This document shows positions 1 to 5,237 of a DNA stretch of 5,445 nt, piece by piece. The position numbers and the translations under genes are program-made. The notes below the pieces were generated by a model, which worked only from the letters and a program-made list of their open reading frames with translations, searched no databases and was not told where the DNA came from. The stretch is from Sphingobacteriales bacterium (GTDB lineage: Bacteria > Bacteroidota > Bacteroidia > Sphingobacteriales > Sphingobacteriaceae), in assembly GCA_020058405.1 (NCBI GenBank), contig JAGVEE010000350.1, positions 1-5,445 on the forward strand, in the 5' to 3' direction. Numbering within the stretch: position 1 is the first letter of the stretch; the number at the start of each line of letters is the position of its first letter.

Positions 1-1242
1 AGCATCAATTGCTTTGTCTGGTAAGAAACGATCGCTCATGTAACGAGTAGTTAAAAACACACAAGCATCAATTGCTTCTGGTGTATACGTTACATTATGA
101 TGTTCTTCGTATTTTTCTTTAATGTTATTTAAAATGATAACCGTTTCTTCTGGAGTTGCAGGGTCAACCAATACTTTTTGGAAACGACGATCTAAGGCAC
201 CGTCTTTTTCGATGTACTGACGGTACTCATCTAATGTTGTAGCACCGATGCATTGTATTTCTCCACGTGCTAATGCAGGCTTAAACATGTTTGAGGCATC
301 TAAAGAACCCGAAGCACCGCCGGCACCCACAATGGTATGTATTTCATCAATAAATAAAATTACATCAGGTGATTTTTCTAATTCGTTCATCACCGCTTTC
401 ATTCTTTCTTCAAATTGGCCACGGTATTTTGTACCAGCCACTAATGAAGCTAAATCAAGTGTAACTACTCTTTTGTTGAATAACACTCTTGATACTTTTC
501 TTTGAACGATGCGCAATGCTAAGCCTTCGGCAATGGCAGATTTACCAACACCTGGCTCACCAATTAAAATCGGATTGTTCTTTTTTCTACGTGATAATAT
601 TTGCGAAACTCTTTCTATTTCTTTTTCTCTACCAACAATTGGATCTAATTTTCCTTCTTCGGCAGCACGTGTTAAATCTCTACCGAAATTATCTAGTACA
701 GGTGTTTTAGATTTTGCATCGGTAGGTTTTTTCGGTGCCGAATAATTTTCTTCTTCTTTATAATCATCGTCGCCGGCAGGATTTTGGGGTGCTTCAGCGC
801 TAGGATTTAATTTGAAGTTTTCTAATTGAGCTTTGAACACTTCGTAGTTCACGTTAAATTGTGATAAAATTTGCGATGCAATATTATCTTCATCACGTAA
901 AATAGATAACAATAAATGTTCTGTACCGATTACTTCACTTTTGAAAATTTTAGCTTCCAAATAAGTAATCTTTAATACTTTTTCTGCTTGTTTAGTTAAA
1001 GGTATATTTCCCAAATTAACATTGGTACCTGAAGTGCCTTTCACAGCATCTTCAACAGATTTGCGTAAACGAGGAGTATCCAAGCCAAGAGACTTGATCA
1101 CTTTAATAGCTACACCATCGCCTTCTCTTATTAATCCTAACAATAGGTGTTCTGCTCCTATATAATCGTGACCTAAACGCAAGGCTTCTTCCCTGCTGTA
1201 TGAGATTACGTCTTTTACCCGAGGTGAAAATTTAGCTTCCAT
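1..1242 (-). CDS. clpC: ClpC-type AAA+ unfoldase, N-terminal part (3' end outside window)
   Basis: ATP-dependent Hsp100 chaperone that unfolds proteins and, in this family, feeds them to the ClpP peptidase in the cytoplasm. The 414 codons present hold two Clp_N repeats (about residues 1-143, with matching GAEHLLLGLIR and GTEHLLLSILR segments), an acidic, proline-rich linker (about 144-190) and most of the first AAA+ domain. Visible in it are Walker A GEPGVGKS (228-235), Walker B ILFIDE (catalytic E300), the GATT sensor-1 region and the arginine finger DRRF (R352/R353). The reading frame leaves the window at codon 414, about where the ClpC middle domain should begin; the family is usually around 840 residues, so this is truncation by the window edge, not a broken gene. 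The N-domain sequence fits ClpC better than ClpB or ClpA. The start at 1242 gives the canonical ClpC N-terminus (MEAKFSPRVKDV) and has a Shine-Dalgarno-like site. It is divergent from ettA. Confidence 0.96.
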   Translation of the reverse strand, partial: MEAKFSPRVKDVISYSREEALRLGHDYIGAEHLLLGLIREGDGVAIKVIKSLGLDTPRLRKSVEDAVKGTSGTNVNLGNIPLTKQAEKVLKITYLEAKIFKSEVIGTEHLLLSILRDEDNIASQILSQFNVNYEVFKAQLENFKLNPSAEAPQNPAGDDDYKEEENYSAPKKPTDAKSKTPVLDNFGRDLTRAAEEGKLDPIVGREKEIERVSQILSRRKKNNPILIGEPGVGKSAIAEGLALRIVQRKVSRVLFNKRVVTLDLASLVAGTKYRGQFEERMKAVMNELEKSPDVILFIDEIHTIVGAGGASGSLDASNMFKPALARGEIQCIGATTLDEYRQYIEKDGALDRRFQKVLVDPATPEETVIILNNIKEKYEEHHNVTYTPEAIDACVFLTTRYMSDRFLPDKAIDA

Positions 1243-1249
1243 AATAGAT

Positions 1250-1254
1250 TCCTT
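1250..1254 (-). promoter_or_regulatory. Shine-Dalgarno-like site of clpC
   Basis: On the minus strand the bases before the clpC start read GAAAGGAATCTATT-ATG. AAGGA sits 7 nt from the ATG, a good Shine-Dalgarno spacing. It supports the chosen start. Such sites are uncommon in Bacteroidota, and no comparable one precedes the ettA start at 1531. Confidence 0.55.
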
Positions 1255-1259
1255 TCATG

Positions 1260-1276
1260 TTTGAACAACGTTCTAA
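1260..1276. promoter_or_regulatory. Small dyad in the clpC leader, possible operator
   Basis: Imperfect dyad with 7-nt arms (TTTGAAC / GTTCTAA, six of seven positions pair) around AAC. The inner GAACAA (1263-1268) is also mirrored by TTGTTC at 1286-1291, and the 10-bp palindrome TAATATATTA (1274-1283) lies between. If the promoter at 1301-1329 is right, the dyad lies in the 5' untranslated leader. It could bind a dimeric repressor, but AT-rich DNA yields such dyads by chance. It does not match the CtsR heptad repeat known to control clpC in Firmicutes. Confidence 0.25.
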
Positions 1277-1300
1277 TATATTAATTTGTTCTTCTGGTAT

Positions 1301-1329
1301 TAAAAATAATGTTATCAACAATAGTCAAA
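1301..1329 (-). promoter_or_regulatory. Putative Bacteroidota-type promoter of clpC
   Basis: On the minus strand TTTG (1329-1326) is followed after 17 nt by TATTTTTA (1308-1301). This resembles the Bacteroidota sigma-70 consensus of a -33 TTTG and a -7 TAnnTTTG, with the last G of the -7 box replaced by A. Transcription would begin roughly 50 nt upstream of the clpC start codon. The match is imperfect and the DNA is AT-rich, so this is a tentative call. Confidence 0.35.
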
Positions 1330-1345
1330 AACTACGCCAAAGGGT

Positions 1346-1382
1346 TAATTAGCTAATTAGCTAATGTGCTAATTAGCTAATG
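1346..1382 (+). repeat. 8-bp tandem repeat, consensus TAATTAGC, about 4.6 copies
   Basis: Units read TAATTAGC (1346), TAATTAGC (1354), TAATGTGC (1362), TAATTAGC (1370) and a partial TAATG (1378-1382). The repeat is intergenic, between clpC and ettA. Its units fit the same TARTNNGC pattern as the octamers of the inverted repeat beyond the ettA stop codon, which suggests one repeat family used at both ends of the ettA region. There are no spacers between units, so it is not CRISPR. Confidence 0.85.
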
Positions 1383-1422
1383 GAGTCACATTGTTTGTAA
1401 AAATGACATAGTTATAACAAAA

Positions 1423-1449
1423 TACAGGTAAGCAATTAACTTGCCTGTA
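1423..1449. repeat. Inverted repeat upstream of ettA (10-bp stem, 7-nt loop)
   Basis: TACAGGTAAG (1423-1432) pairs with CTTGCCTGTA (1440-1449) around the loop CAATTAA; nine pairs are Watson-Crick and one would be a U-G pair in RNA of the plus strand. No T-run follows on either strand, so it is not a typical intrinsic terminator. Its 3' arm runs directly into the GTACATT repeat. It could be a leader stem-loop of ettA or a protein-binding site; neither is shown. Confidence 0.45.
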
Positions 1450-1494
1450 CAAAGTACATTGTACAGTGTACATTGTACATTGTACATTGTACAT
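1447..1494 (+). repeat. 7-bp tandem repeat, consensus GTACATT, about 7 copies
   Basis: Successive units from 1447 are GTACAAA, GTACATT, GTACAGT, GTACATT, GTACATT, GTACATT and a partial GTACAT ending at 1494. Each unit carries the palindrome GTAC, so adjacent units form near-perfect palindromes of the type GTACATTGTAC. The array ends 36 bp before the ettA start codon, where promoter or leader elements of ettA would be expected. I saw no good TAnnTTTG box in the intergenic region for ettA; the closest, TAGATTTC at 1519-1526, is too near the ATG and has no clear -33 partner. Confidence 0.9.
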
Positions 1495-1530
1495 AAATTA
1501 ACGATATTCGTGGCTTAATAGATTTCAACA

Positions 1531-3210
1531 ATGTCTGACGAAAAAATAATATTTTCAATGGCGGGTGTAAATAAGATACATCCACCTCAAAAACAAGTAC
1601 TTAAAAACATTTATCTTTCCTTTTTTTACGGCGCTAAAATTGGCGTATTGGGATTAAATGGATCGGGTAAATCATCATTATTAAGAATAATTGCAGGTAT
1701 TGATAAGGCATACCAAGGGGAAGTAGTATTTTCTCCAGGTTATACCGTAGGATACTTAGAGCAAGAGCCTCAGTTAGATGAGAATAAAACCGTGCGAGAG
1801 ATTGTAGAGGAAGGTGTTACAGCCATTACGGACGTTATAAAAGAATACGAAGAAATAAATGAAAAGTTCGGTTTGCCAGAGTATTATGAAGATGCTGACA
1901 AAATGGACAAATTAATGCAGCGCCAGGGTGAATTACAGGATCAAATTGACGCAATTGGCGGATGGGAACTTGACACGAAGCTAGAGAGAGCAATGGATGC
2001 TTTACGTTGCCCAGATTCAGACACACTTGTAAAAGTATTGTCGGGAGGTGAGCGCCGCAGAGTTGCTTTGTGTAGGTTGTTATTGCAAGAGCCTGATGTT
2101 CTTCTTTTAGATGAGCCTACCAACCACTTAGATGCAGAATCTATTGATTGGTTAGAGCAACATTTAAAACAATACAAAGGAACAGTTATAGCGGTAACAC
2201 ACGATAGGTATTTCTTAGATAATGTAGCTGGATGGATTTTAGAATTAGACAGAGGTGAAGGCATTCCATGGAAAGGCAATTACTCATCATGGCTCGAACA
2301 AAAAGCGAAGCGTTTAGCGATGGAAGAAAAACAAGAAACTAAACGTCAGAAAACATTAGAGAGAGAATTAGAATGGGTGCGCATGGCTCCAAAAGCAAGA
2401 CATGCAAAATCAAAAGCACGTTTATCTAATTATGATAAGTTAGCAAGTGAAGAAACTGGAGAAAGAGAAGCACGTTTAGAGTTGTTTATTCCTCCAGGGC
2501 CACGTTTAGGAAATGTAGTAATTGAAGCTAATAATATATCGAAAGCATACGGCAATAAATTGTTGTATGAAAATTTAAGTTTCAGTTTGCCACCTGCCGG
2601 GATAGTAGGAATTATTGGGCCTAACGGTGCTGGTAAAACTACTTTGTTTAAATTAATTACCGGTGAGGAAAACCCAGATGCTGGAACATTTAAAATTGGC
2701 GAAACAGTAAAATTAGCACACGTAGATCAACTACATAAAGATTTAGATTCAGACAAAACTGTTTTCGAAACCATCACTGGCGGAACAGATACCATGTTGT
2801 TAGGTAATAAACAAATTAACTCAAGAGCATATGTTTCTAGGTTTAATTTTAACGGTGCTGATCAGCAGAAAAAAATAAGTGTACTTTCTGGAGGAGAAAG
2901 AAACAGAGTGCATTTAGCGATGATGTTGAAACAAGGTGCGAACGTTATTTTACTGGATGAGCCTTCGAATGATATTGATATTAATACGCTTCGTTCTTTA
3001 GAAGAAGCATTGGAAGAATTCGGTGGATGTGCAGTGATTATTTCCCACGACCGTTGGTTTTTAGATAGAATTTGTACACATATTTTAGCCTTCGAAGGAG
3101 ACTCTCAAGTTTATTTCTTTGATGGTAACTATACTGAATACGAAGAAAACCGCAAGAAAAGATTAGGCGACATTGGGCCGAAAAGAATTAGATACAGAAG
3201 CATTAATTAG
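1531..3210 (+). CDS. ettA: Energy-dependent translational throttle protein EttA (ABC-F ATPase)
   Basis: Soluble ABC-F protein with two ATPase domains and no membrane segment. E. coli EttA binds the ribosomal E site and gates the first elongation steps according to ATP/ADP level. At 559 residues it nearly equals E. coli EttA (555) and aligns with it throughout. Domain 1 has Walker A GLNGSGKS (41-48), LSGGE (170-174), Walker B LLLDE (E195) and switch H224. An inserted arm lies at about 95-140 and the charged linker that contacts P-site tRNA at about 242-322. Domain 2 has GPNGAGKT (363-370), LSGGE (452-456), Walker B E477 and H506. Both catalytic glutamates are present, so it should be an active ATPase. 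The motif after the second Walker B reads DEPSNDIDI where E. coli has DEPTNDLDI. The start matches the family N-terminus; no Shine-Dalgarno site precedes it. Transcribed alone, divergent from clpC. Confidence 0.97.
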   Translation: MSDEKIIFSMAGVNKIHPPQKQVLKNIYLSFFYGAKIGVLGLNGSGKSSLLRIIAGIDKAYQGEVVFSPGYTVGYLEQEPQLDENKTVREIVEEGVTAITDVIKEYEEINEKFGLPEYYEDADKMDKLMQRQGELQDQIDAIGGWELDTKLERAMDALRCPDSDTLVKVLSGGERRRVALCRLLLQEPDVLLLDEPTNHLDAESIDWLEQHLKQYKGTVIAVTHDRYFLDNVAGWILELDRGEGIPWKGNYSSWLEQKAKRLAMEEKQETKRQKTLERELEWVRMAPKARHAKSKARLSNYDKLASEETGEREARLELFIPPGPRLGNVVIEANNISKAYGNKLLYENLSFSLPPAGIVGIIGPNGAGKTTLFKLITGEENPDAGTFKIGETVKLAHVDQLHKDLDSDKTVFETITGGTDTMLLGNKQINSRAYVSRFNFNGADQQKKISVLSGGERNRVHLAMMLKQGANVILLDEPSNDIDINTLRSLEEALEEFGGCAVIISHDRWFLDRICTHILAFEGDSQVYFFDGNYTEYEENRKKRLGDIGPKRIRYRSIN

Positions 3211-3290
3211 TATGCTAGTGTGATAGTATGCTAGTGTGCTAATAAGGGTGCTTCACTAGCACACTATCACACTAGCATATTAGCACACTA
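3208..3290. repeat. Long inverted repeat built of 8-bp units between convergent genes
   Basis: Arms 3208-3236 and 3254-3282 pair at 27 of 29 positions around a 17-nt loop. Each arm is a chain of octamers. On the plus strand, starting with the TAG stop of ettA: TAGTATGC, TAGTGTGA, TAGTATGC, TAGTGTGC. On the minus strand from 3290: TAGTGTGC, TAATATGC, TAGTGTGA, TAGTGTGC, TAGTG. It occupies nearly the whole gap between ettA and the YkuK-like gene, so it would form a stem-loop at the 3' end of both transcripts. A bidirectional terminator or 3'-end protector is plausible. No U-tract follows directly on either strand, so a classical intrinsic terminator is not clear. Confidence 0.85.
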
Positions 3291-3291
3291 A

Positions 3292-3765
3292 CTACTGTAC
3301 CATTTTGTTGGCGCAGTAAGAACTTGCAAATGCTTCGGGTTTGGCTTTAAATACAAAGCCCATGCTTAAGATATAACCCATTGCTTCGTGCAATGCTTGG
3401 TTCGATTTAAAGTTAGGGTTTGTATTAATATCGGCATGTACTTCTAAATCTACATCGTATAAATCTAACAAATCACAAAGAGCATAAGCAGTTTCTATAG
3501 AGCGCTGCACTTCATTTAGCATTCGTTCTTTGATGCTCATTTTTTTGTTTACTTTTTCTTGATGGATGTACATGAAGCCACCTTTTTGTTCGCGTAAAAA
3601 AACAACGACGGTAGCAAAATCGATTAATTCTCCTTTAACTTGTGAATCGGTTCCGATGCAAACTTTAAGTTTGTTTCCTAATTCGTACTCGCGTTCAATT
3701 GTTTTTTCGACTTCAGATAGTAAGTCGGTTGATAGAGATTCTCCACTAAATTTTTTCCAAGTCAT
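3292..3765 (-). CDS. YkuK-like (DUF458) RNase H-fold protein
   Basis: 157-residue protein of the DUF458/YkuK family, which is predicted to have an RNase H-like fold; no biochemical role is firmly established that I know of. The first strand carries the acidic motif CIGTDSQV (D40), followed by a hydrophobic strand (ATVVVFL, 51-57), a helix with E78-E92, and a second acidic strand EVHADINTNP (D112). The C-terminal end has AFASSYCANKM (145-155), in the place where RNase H-fold enzymes often carry a last metal-binding acid; here no Asp or Glu is visible after E144. No signal peptide or membrane segment is present, so it should be cytoplasmic. The length is near that of the B. subtilis protein (about 170). 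The start at 3765 has no Shine-Dalgarno site. The gene converges on ettA and lies 194 bp downstream of the SRPBCC gene, probably as its own unit. Family assignment is from motif recognition. Confidence 0.8.
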   Translation of the reverse strand: MTWKKFSGESLSTDLLSEVEKTIEREYELGNKLKVCIGTDSQVKGELIDFATVVVFLREQKGGFMYIHQEKVNKKMSIKERMLNEVQRSIETAYALCDLLDLYDVDLEVHADINTNPNFKSNQALHEAMGYILSMGFVFKAKPEAFASSYCANKMVQ

Positions 3766-3844
3766 ATGATAGAATTTTAAATTTTTCTTTCAATGACAGA
3801 TGTTAAAAAACGTGTTTATAACAAGAGTCTGTAAAAATAACACA

Positions 3845-3868
3845 TAAATAAAGAGCTGTAAGTCAGCT
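3845..3868 (-). terminator. Weak candidate terminator downstream of the SRPBCC gene
   Basis: On the minus strand AGCTG (3868-3864), loop ACTTA, CAGCT (3858-3854) are followed by CTTTATTTA. The stem is only 5 bp, so the energy is low, but the T-rich tail is of the right kind. It lies in the gap between the SRPBCC gene and the YkuK-like gene and may end the SRPBCC transcript together with the larger hairpin at 3892-3936. Confidence 0.25.
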
Positions 3869-3891
3869 TAATGTTATGTTTTTATTAACAT

Positions 3892-3936
3892 ATACACATT
3901 CTAAACCTATAAAGACTCTAAATTTAGAATGTATAT
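3892..3936. repeat. Inverted repeat downstream of the SRPBCC gene
   Basis: Arms 3892-3905 and 3923-3936 pair at 13 of 14 positions (core ACATTCTAAA / TTTAGAATGT) around a 17-nt loop. It begins 23 nt beyond the SRPBCC stop codon on the minus strand, a usual place for a terminator or 3'-stabilising hairpin. No T-run follows. A smaller hairpin (ATGTTA / TAACAT) lies just beyond it at about 3871-3891. I see no other gene or RNA signal in the 3766-3959 gap. Confidence 0.5.
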
Positions 3937-3959
3937 TCATCTTGCTTGTCAGCAAATTG

Positions 3960-4421
3960 TTATCTGGGAAACAATTGGGCTACTTTTTTCTCACGATAGG
4001 AGAATATTTTTTCTATTTCGTTAGAGATCATAATTGAATTCATCATACGCCCTAGGATGCCCATTGGGACTGCATAATTTACAATATCTGTCATTTCAAC
4101 TCCTCCATCAACAACTTTAAAATGATGCTGATGATGCCACATTGCATAAGGGCCAAAACGTTGTTCATCTACAAAATATTTTTTATCAATAACATGGGTT
4201 ATTTCTGTACACCAATCCATTTGTATGCCTAATAGTGGGCTTACTTTGTAGGTAATTAGCATTCCAGGGTACATTTTCTCATCATTAAACTTTGAGGTAA
4301 TAATGAAACCCATGTGCTCTGGGGTGATTTTTGCTAAGTTTCTTGGCGATGAAAAGAAATCCCAAGCTTCTTCAATATTTAGGGGTAAAAACGTTTTGTA
4401 TTCTTTTGTATAAACTTTCAT
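3960..4421 (-). CDS. SRPBCC (Bet v1-like) family protein
   Basis: 153-residue single-domain protein of the SRPBCC superfamily (START/Bet v1/CoxG-type helix-grip fold), which binds hydrophobic ligands in an internal cavity. The N-terminal strand (residues 1-14) leads into the typical short helix pair IEEAWDFFSSPRNLAKITP (16-34). The strand FGPYAMWHHQHHF (89-101) and EMTDIVNYAVPMG (109-121) follow, and a long C-terminal helix (about 126-149) closes the fold. The WHHQHHF and MTDIV.Y..P.G patterns match the subgroup also found fused to YfcH-like sugar epimerases; here the domain stands alone. The ligand is unknown and no enzyme function can be assigned. No signal peptide is seen. Transcribed leftward, 147 bp after the AraC-type gene, with a weak hairpin in between, so co-transcription is uncertain. 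ACAAT/ATTGT inverted bases occur just upstream of the start, without a clear promoter. Confidence 0.85.
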   Translation of the reverse strand: MKVYTKEYKTFLPLNIEEAWDFFSSPRNLAKITPEHMGFIITSKFNDEKMYPGMLITYKVSPLLGIQMDWCTEITHVIDKKYFVDEQRFGPYAMWHHQHHFKVVDGGVEMTDIVNYAVPMGILGRMMNSIMISNEIEKIFSYREKKVAQLFPR

Positions 4422-4498
4422 GACTCATCAACAATATCAATATTTAAATTGTTTCAGAAAATTAGATTAAGTTTCAGTTTCTATATTGGTTACTTGTA

Positions 4499-4520
4499 TT
4501 GCCTGTAGTAATTAAGGCAA
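4499..4520. repeat. Short hairpin between the AraC-type gene and the SRPBCC gene
   Basis: TTGCCT (4499-4504) and AGGCAA (4515-4520) form a perfect 6-bp stem with a 10-nt loop, 48 nt beyond the AraC-type stop codon on the minus strand. The stem is GC-richer than its surroundings, but no T-run follows on the minus strand. It may be a weak terminator of the regulator gene. The rest of the 4422-4568 gap is AT-rich with no clear promoter; TAATTTTC upstream of the SRPBCC gene resembles a -7 box but lacks a -33 TTTG. Confidence 0.3.
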
Positions 4521-4568
4521 GAAGTATGTTTTTACGAATTCAAAAAAATATAACTCAGAATCTAAGCA

Positions 4569-5159
4569 CTAAGCCTCTTTTAATTCAAATGGTCTATTAA
4601 TTAAATGCTCTAATACAATCCTTTTTCTCTTTTTTAATGCTTTGAAATATTTAGGAGAAAGACCTGTTATTTTTTTAAATTGATTGGAGAAATGAGGGAC
4701 ACTACTGTAGTGGAGTTTAAATGCGATTTCTTTTATGCTGTGTTCATTATAAATTATTAACTCTTTAGCGCGTTCAATTTTATTTATAATTATAAATTGT
4801 TGCAAAGTAGTACCTGTAACTTCTGAAAATAAACTCGATAAATTATTATAATCACACTCTAACTTATTACCTAGGTATTCTGAATAATTAACTTCTGGCA
4901 ATTCATCAGAGTAATGTATTAAATCAATAATTGCATTTTTAACTCTCTCAATTTGTATGGCTTTTTTATCTTCCATAATTTCATGACCGTTTTTTAATAA
5001 TGCTGCTCTAACTTTATCAAATTGTTTTATTGTAATTTTTTGCTGAATTTCTAATTCGCCCAATTCAATATTTGAGATTTTAATTTTTAATTTTTTGAAT
5101 TCTTCTTTAACCATTAGTTTACAACAGTTACTTACCATATATTTTATATATATTTTCAT
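4569..5159 (-). CDS. AraC-family transcriptional regulator with an HMA-like N-terminus
   Basis: 196-residue DNA-binding protein. The C-terminal half (about 90-178) is the AraC/XylS double helix-turn-helix domain: NLSSLFSEVTG (106-116) lies in the first, and SIKEIAFKLHYSSVPHFSNQ (141-160) with FKKITGLSPKYFK (161-173) forms the second and the AraC signature. The N-terminal part (1-65, beginning MKIYIKYMVSNCCKLMVKEE) looks like the ferredoxin-like heavy-metal-associated (HMA) fold: a short strand, a Cys-containing loop, a helix, then a strand (IELGELEI). I recall related short AraC proteins in Bacteroidota with MVCxRC in that loop. Here the loop is MVSNCC, so the first Cys of the CxxC is Ser. 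Ligand and targets are unknown. No metal-transport gene is in view. The start is the first ATG after an in-frame stop and matches the family N-terminus. The C-terminal tail is basic (KKRKR, 176-180). Confidence 0.88.
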   Translation of the reverse strand: MKIYIKYMVSNCCKLMVKEEFKKLKIKISNIELGELEIQQKITIKQFDKVRAALLKNGHEIMEDKKAIQIERVKNAIIDLIHYSDELPEVNYSEYLGNKLECDYNNLSSLFSEVTGTTLQQFIIINKIERAKELIIYNEHSIKEIAFKLHYSSVPHFSNQFKKITGLSPKYFKALKKRKRIVLEHLINRPFELKEA

Positions 5160-5182
5160 TTTTTATTTAATTTTTGAACATC

Positions 5183-5224
5183 ACAATAAAGCCTGTTAAA
5201 TAAAAATTTAACAGGCTTTATTGT
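5183..5224 (-). terminator. Strong stem-loop terminator after the T9SS cargo gene
   Basis: A perfect 19-bp inverted repeat (5183-5201 with 5206-5224) encloses a 4-nt loop. The GC-rich core is AGCCTGTTAAAT, flanked by an A-rich stretch on one side and CTTTATT on the other, as in intrinsic terminators. It starts 13 nt beyond the stop codon of the leftward T9SS cargo gene and ends 23 nt before the start of the AraC-type gene. Its symmetry means it could work in both directions, but only leftward transcription is evident here. Confidence 0.9.
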
Positions 5225-5237
5225 AAATTAATTTTGA

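Noticed and set aside
248..745. Three plus-strand open frames of 73-85 codons
   Set aside because: They lie wholly within the minus-strand clpC coding region, whose motifs are unmistakable, and their translations resemble no protein I know.
1423..1449. Intrinsic terminator in the clpC-ettA region
   Set aside because: Both genes point away from this region, so no transcript is expected to end here, and no T-run follows the stem on either strand.
1346..1494. Possible CRISPR array or phage attachment site
   Set aside because: The units are 7-8 bp and directly adjacent without spacers, and there are no cas or integrase genes in view.
1835..2279. Minus-strand open frames of 63 and 112 codons
   Set aside because: They are antisense to the strongly conserved first ATPase domain of ettA and carry no recognisable motif.
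3566..3769. Plus-strand open frame of 67 codons
   Set aside because: It is antisense to the YkuK-like gene, has no ribosome binding site and no family features.
3960..5159. SRPBCC gene plus AraC-type gene as a toxin-antitoxin or defence pair
   Set aside because: Some SRPBCC proteins (RatA type) act as toxins, but this one fits the ligand-binding subgroup, the genes are 147 bp apart with a hairpin between, and no immunity function is visible.
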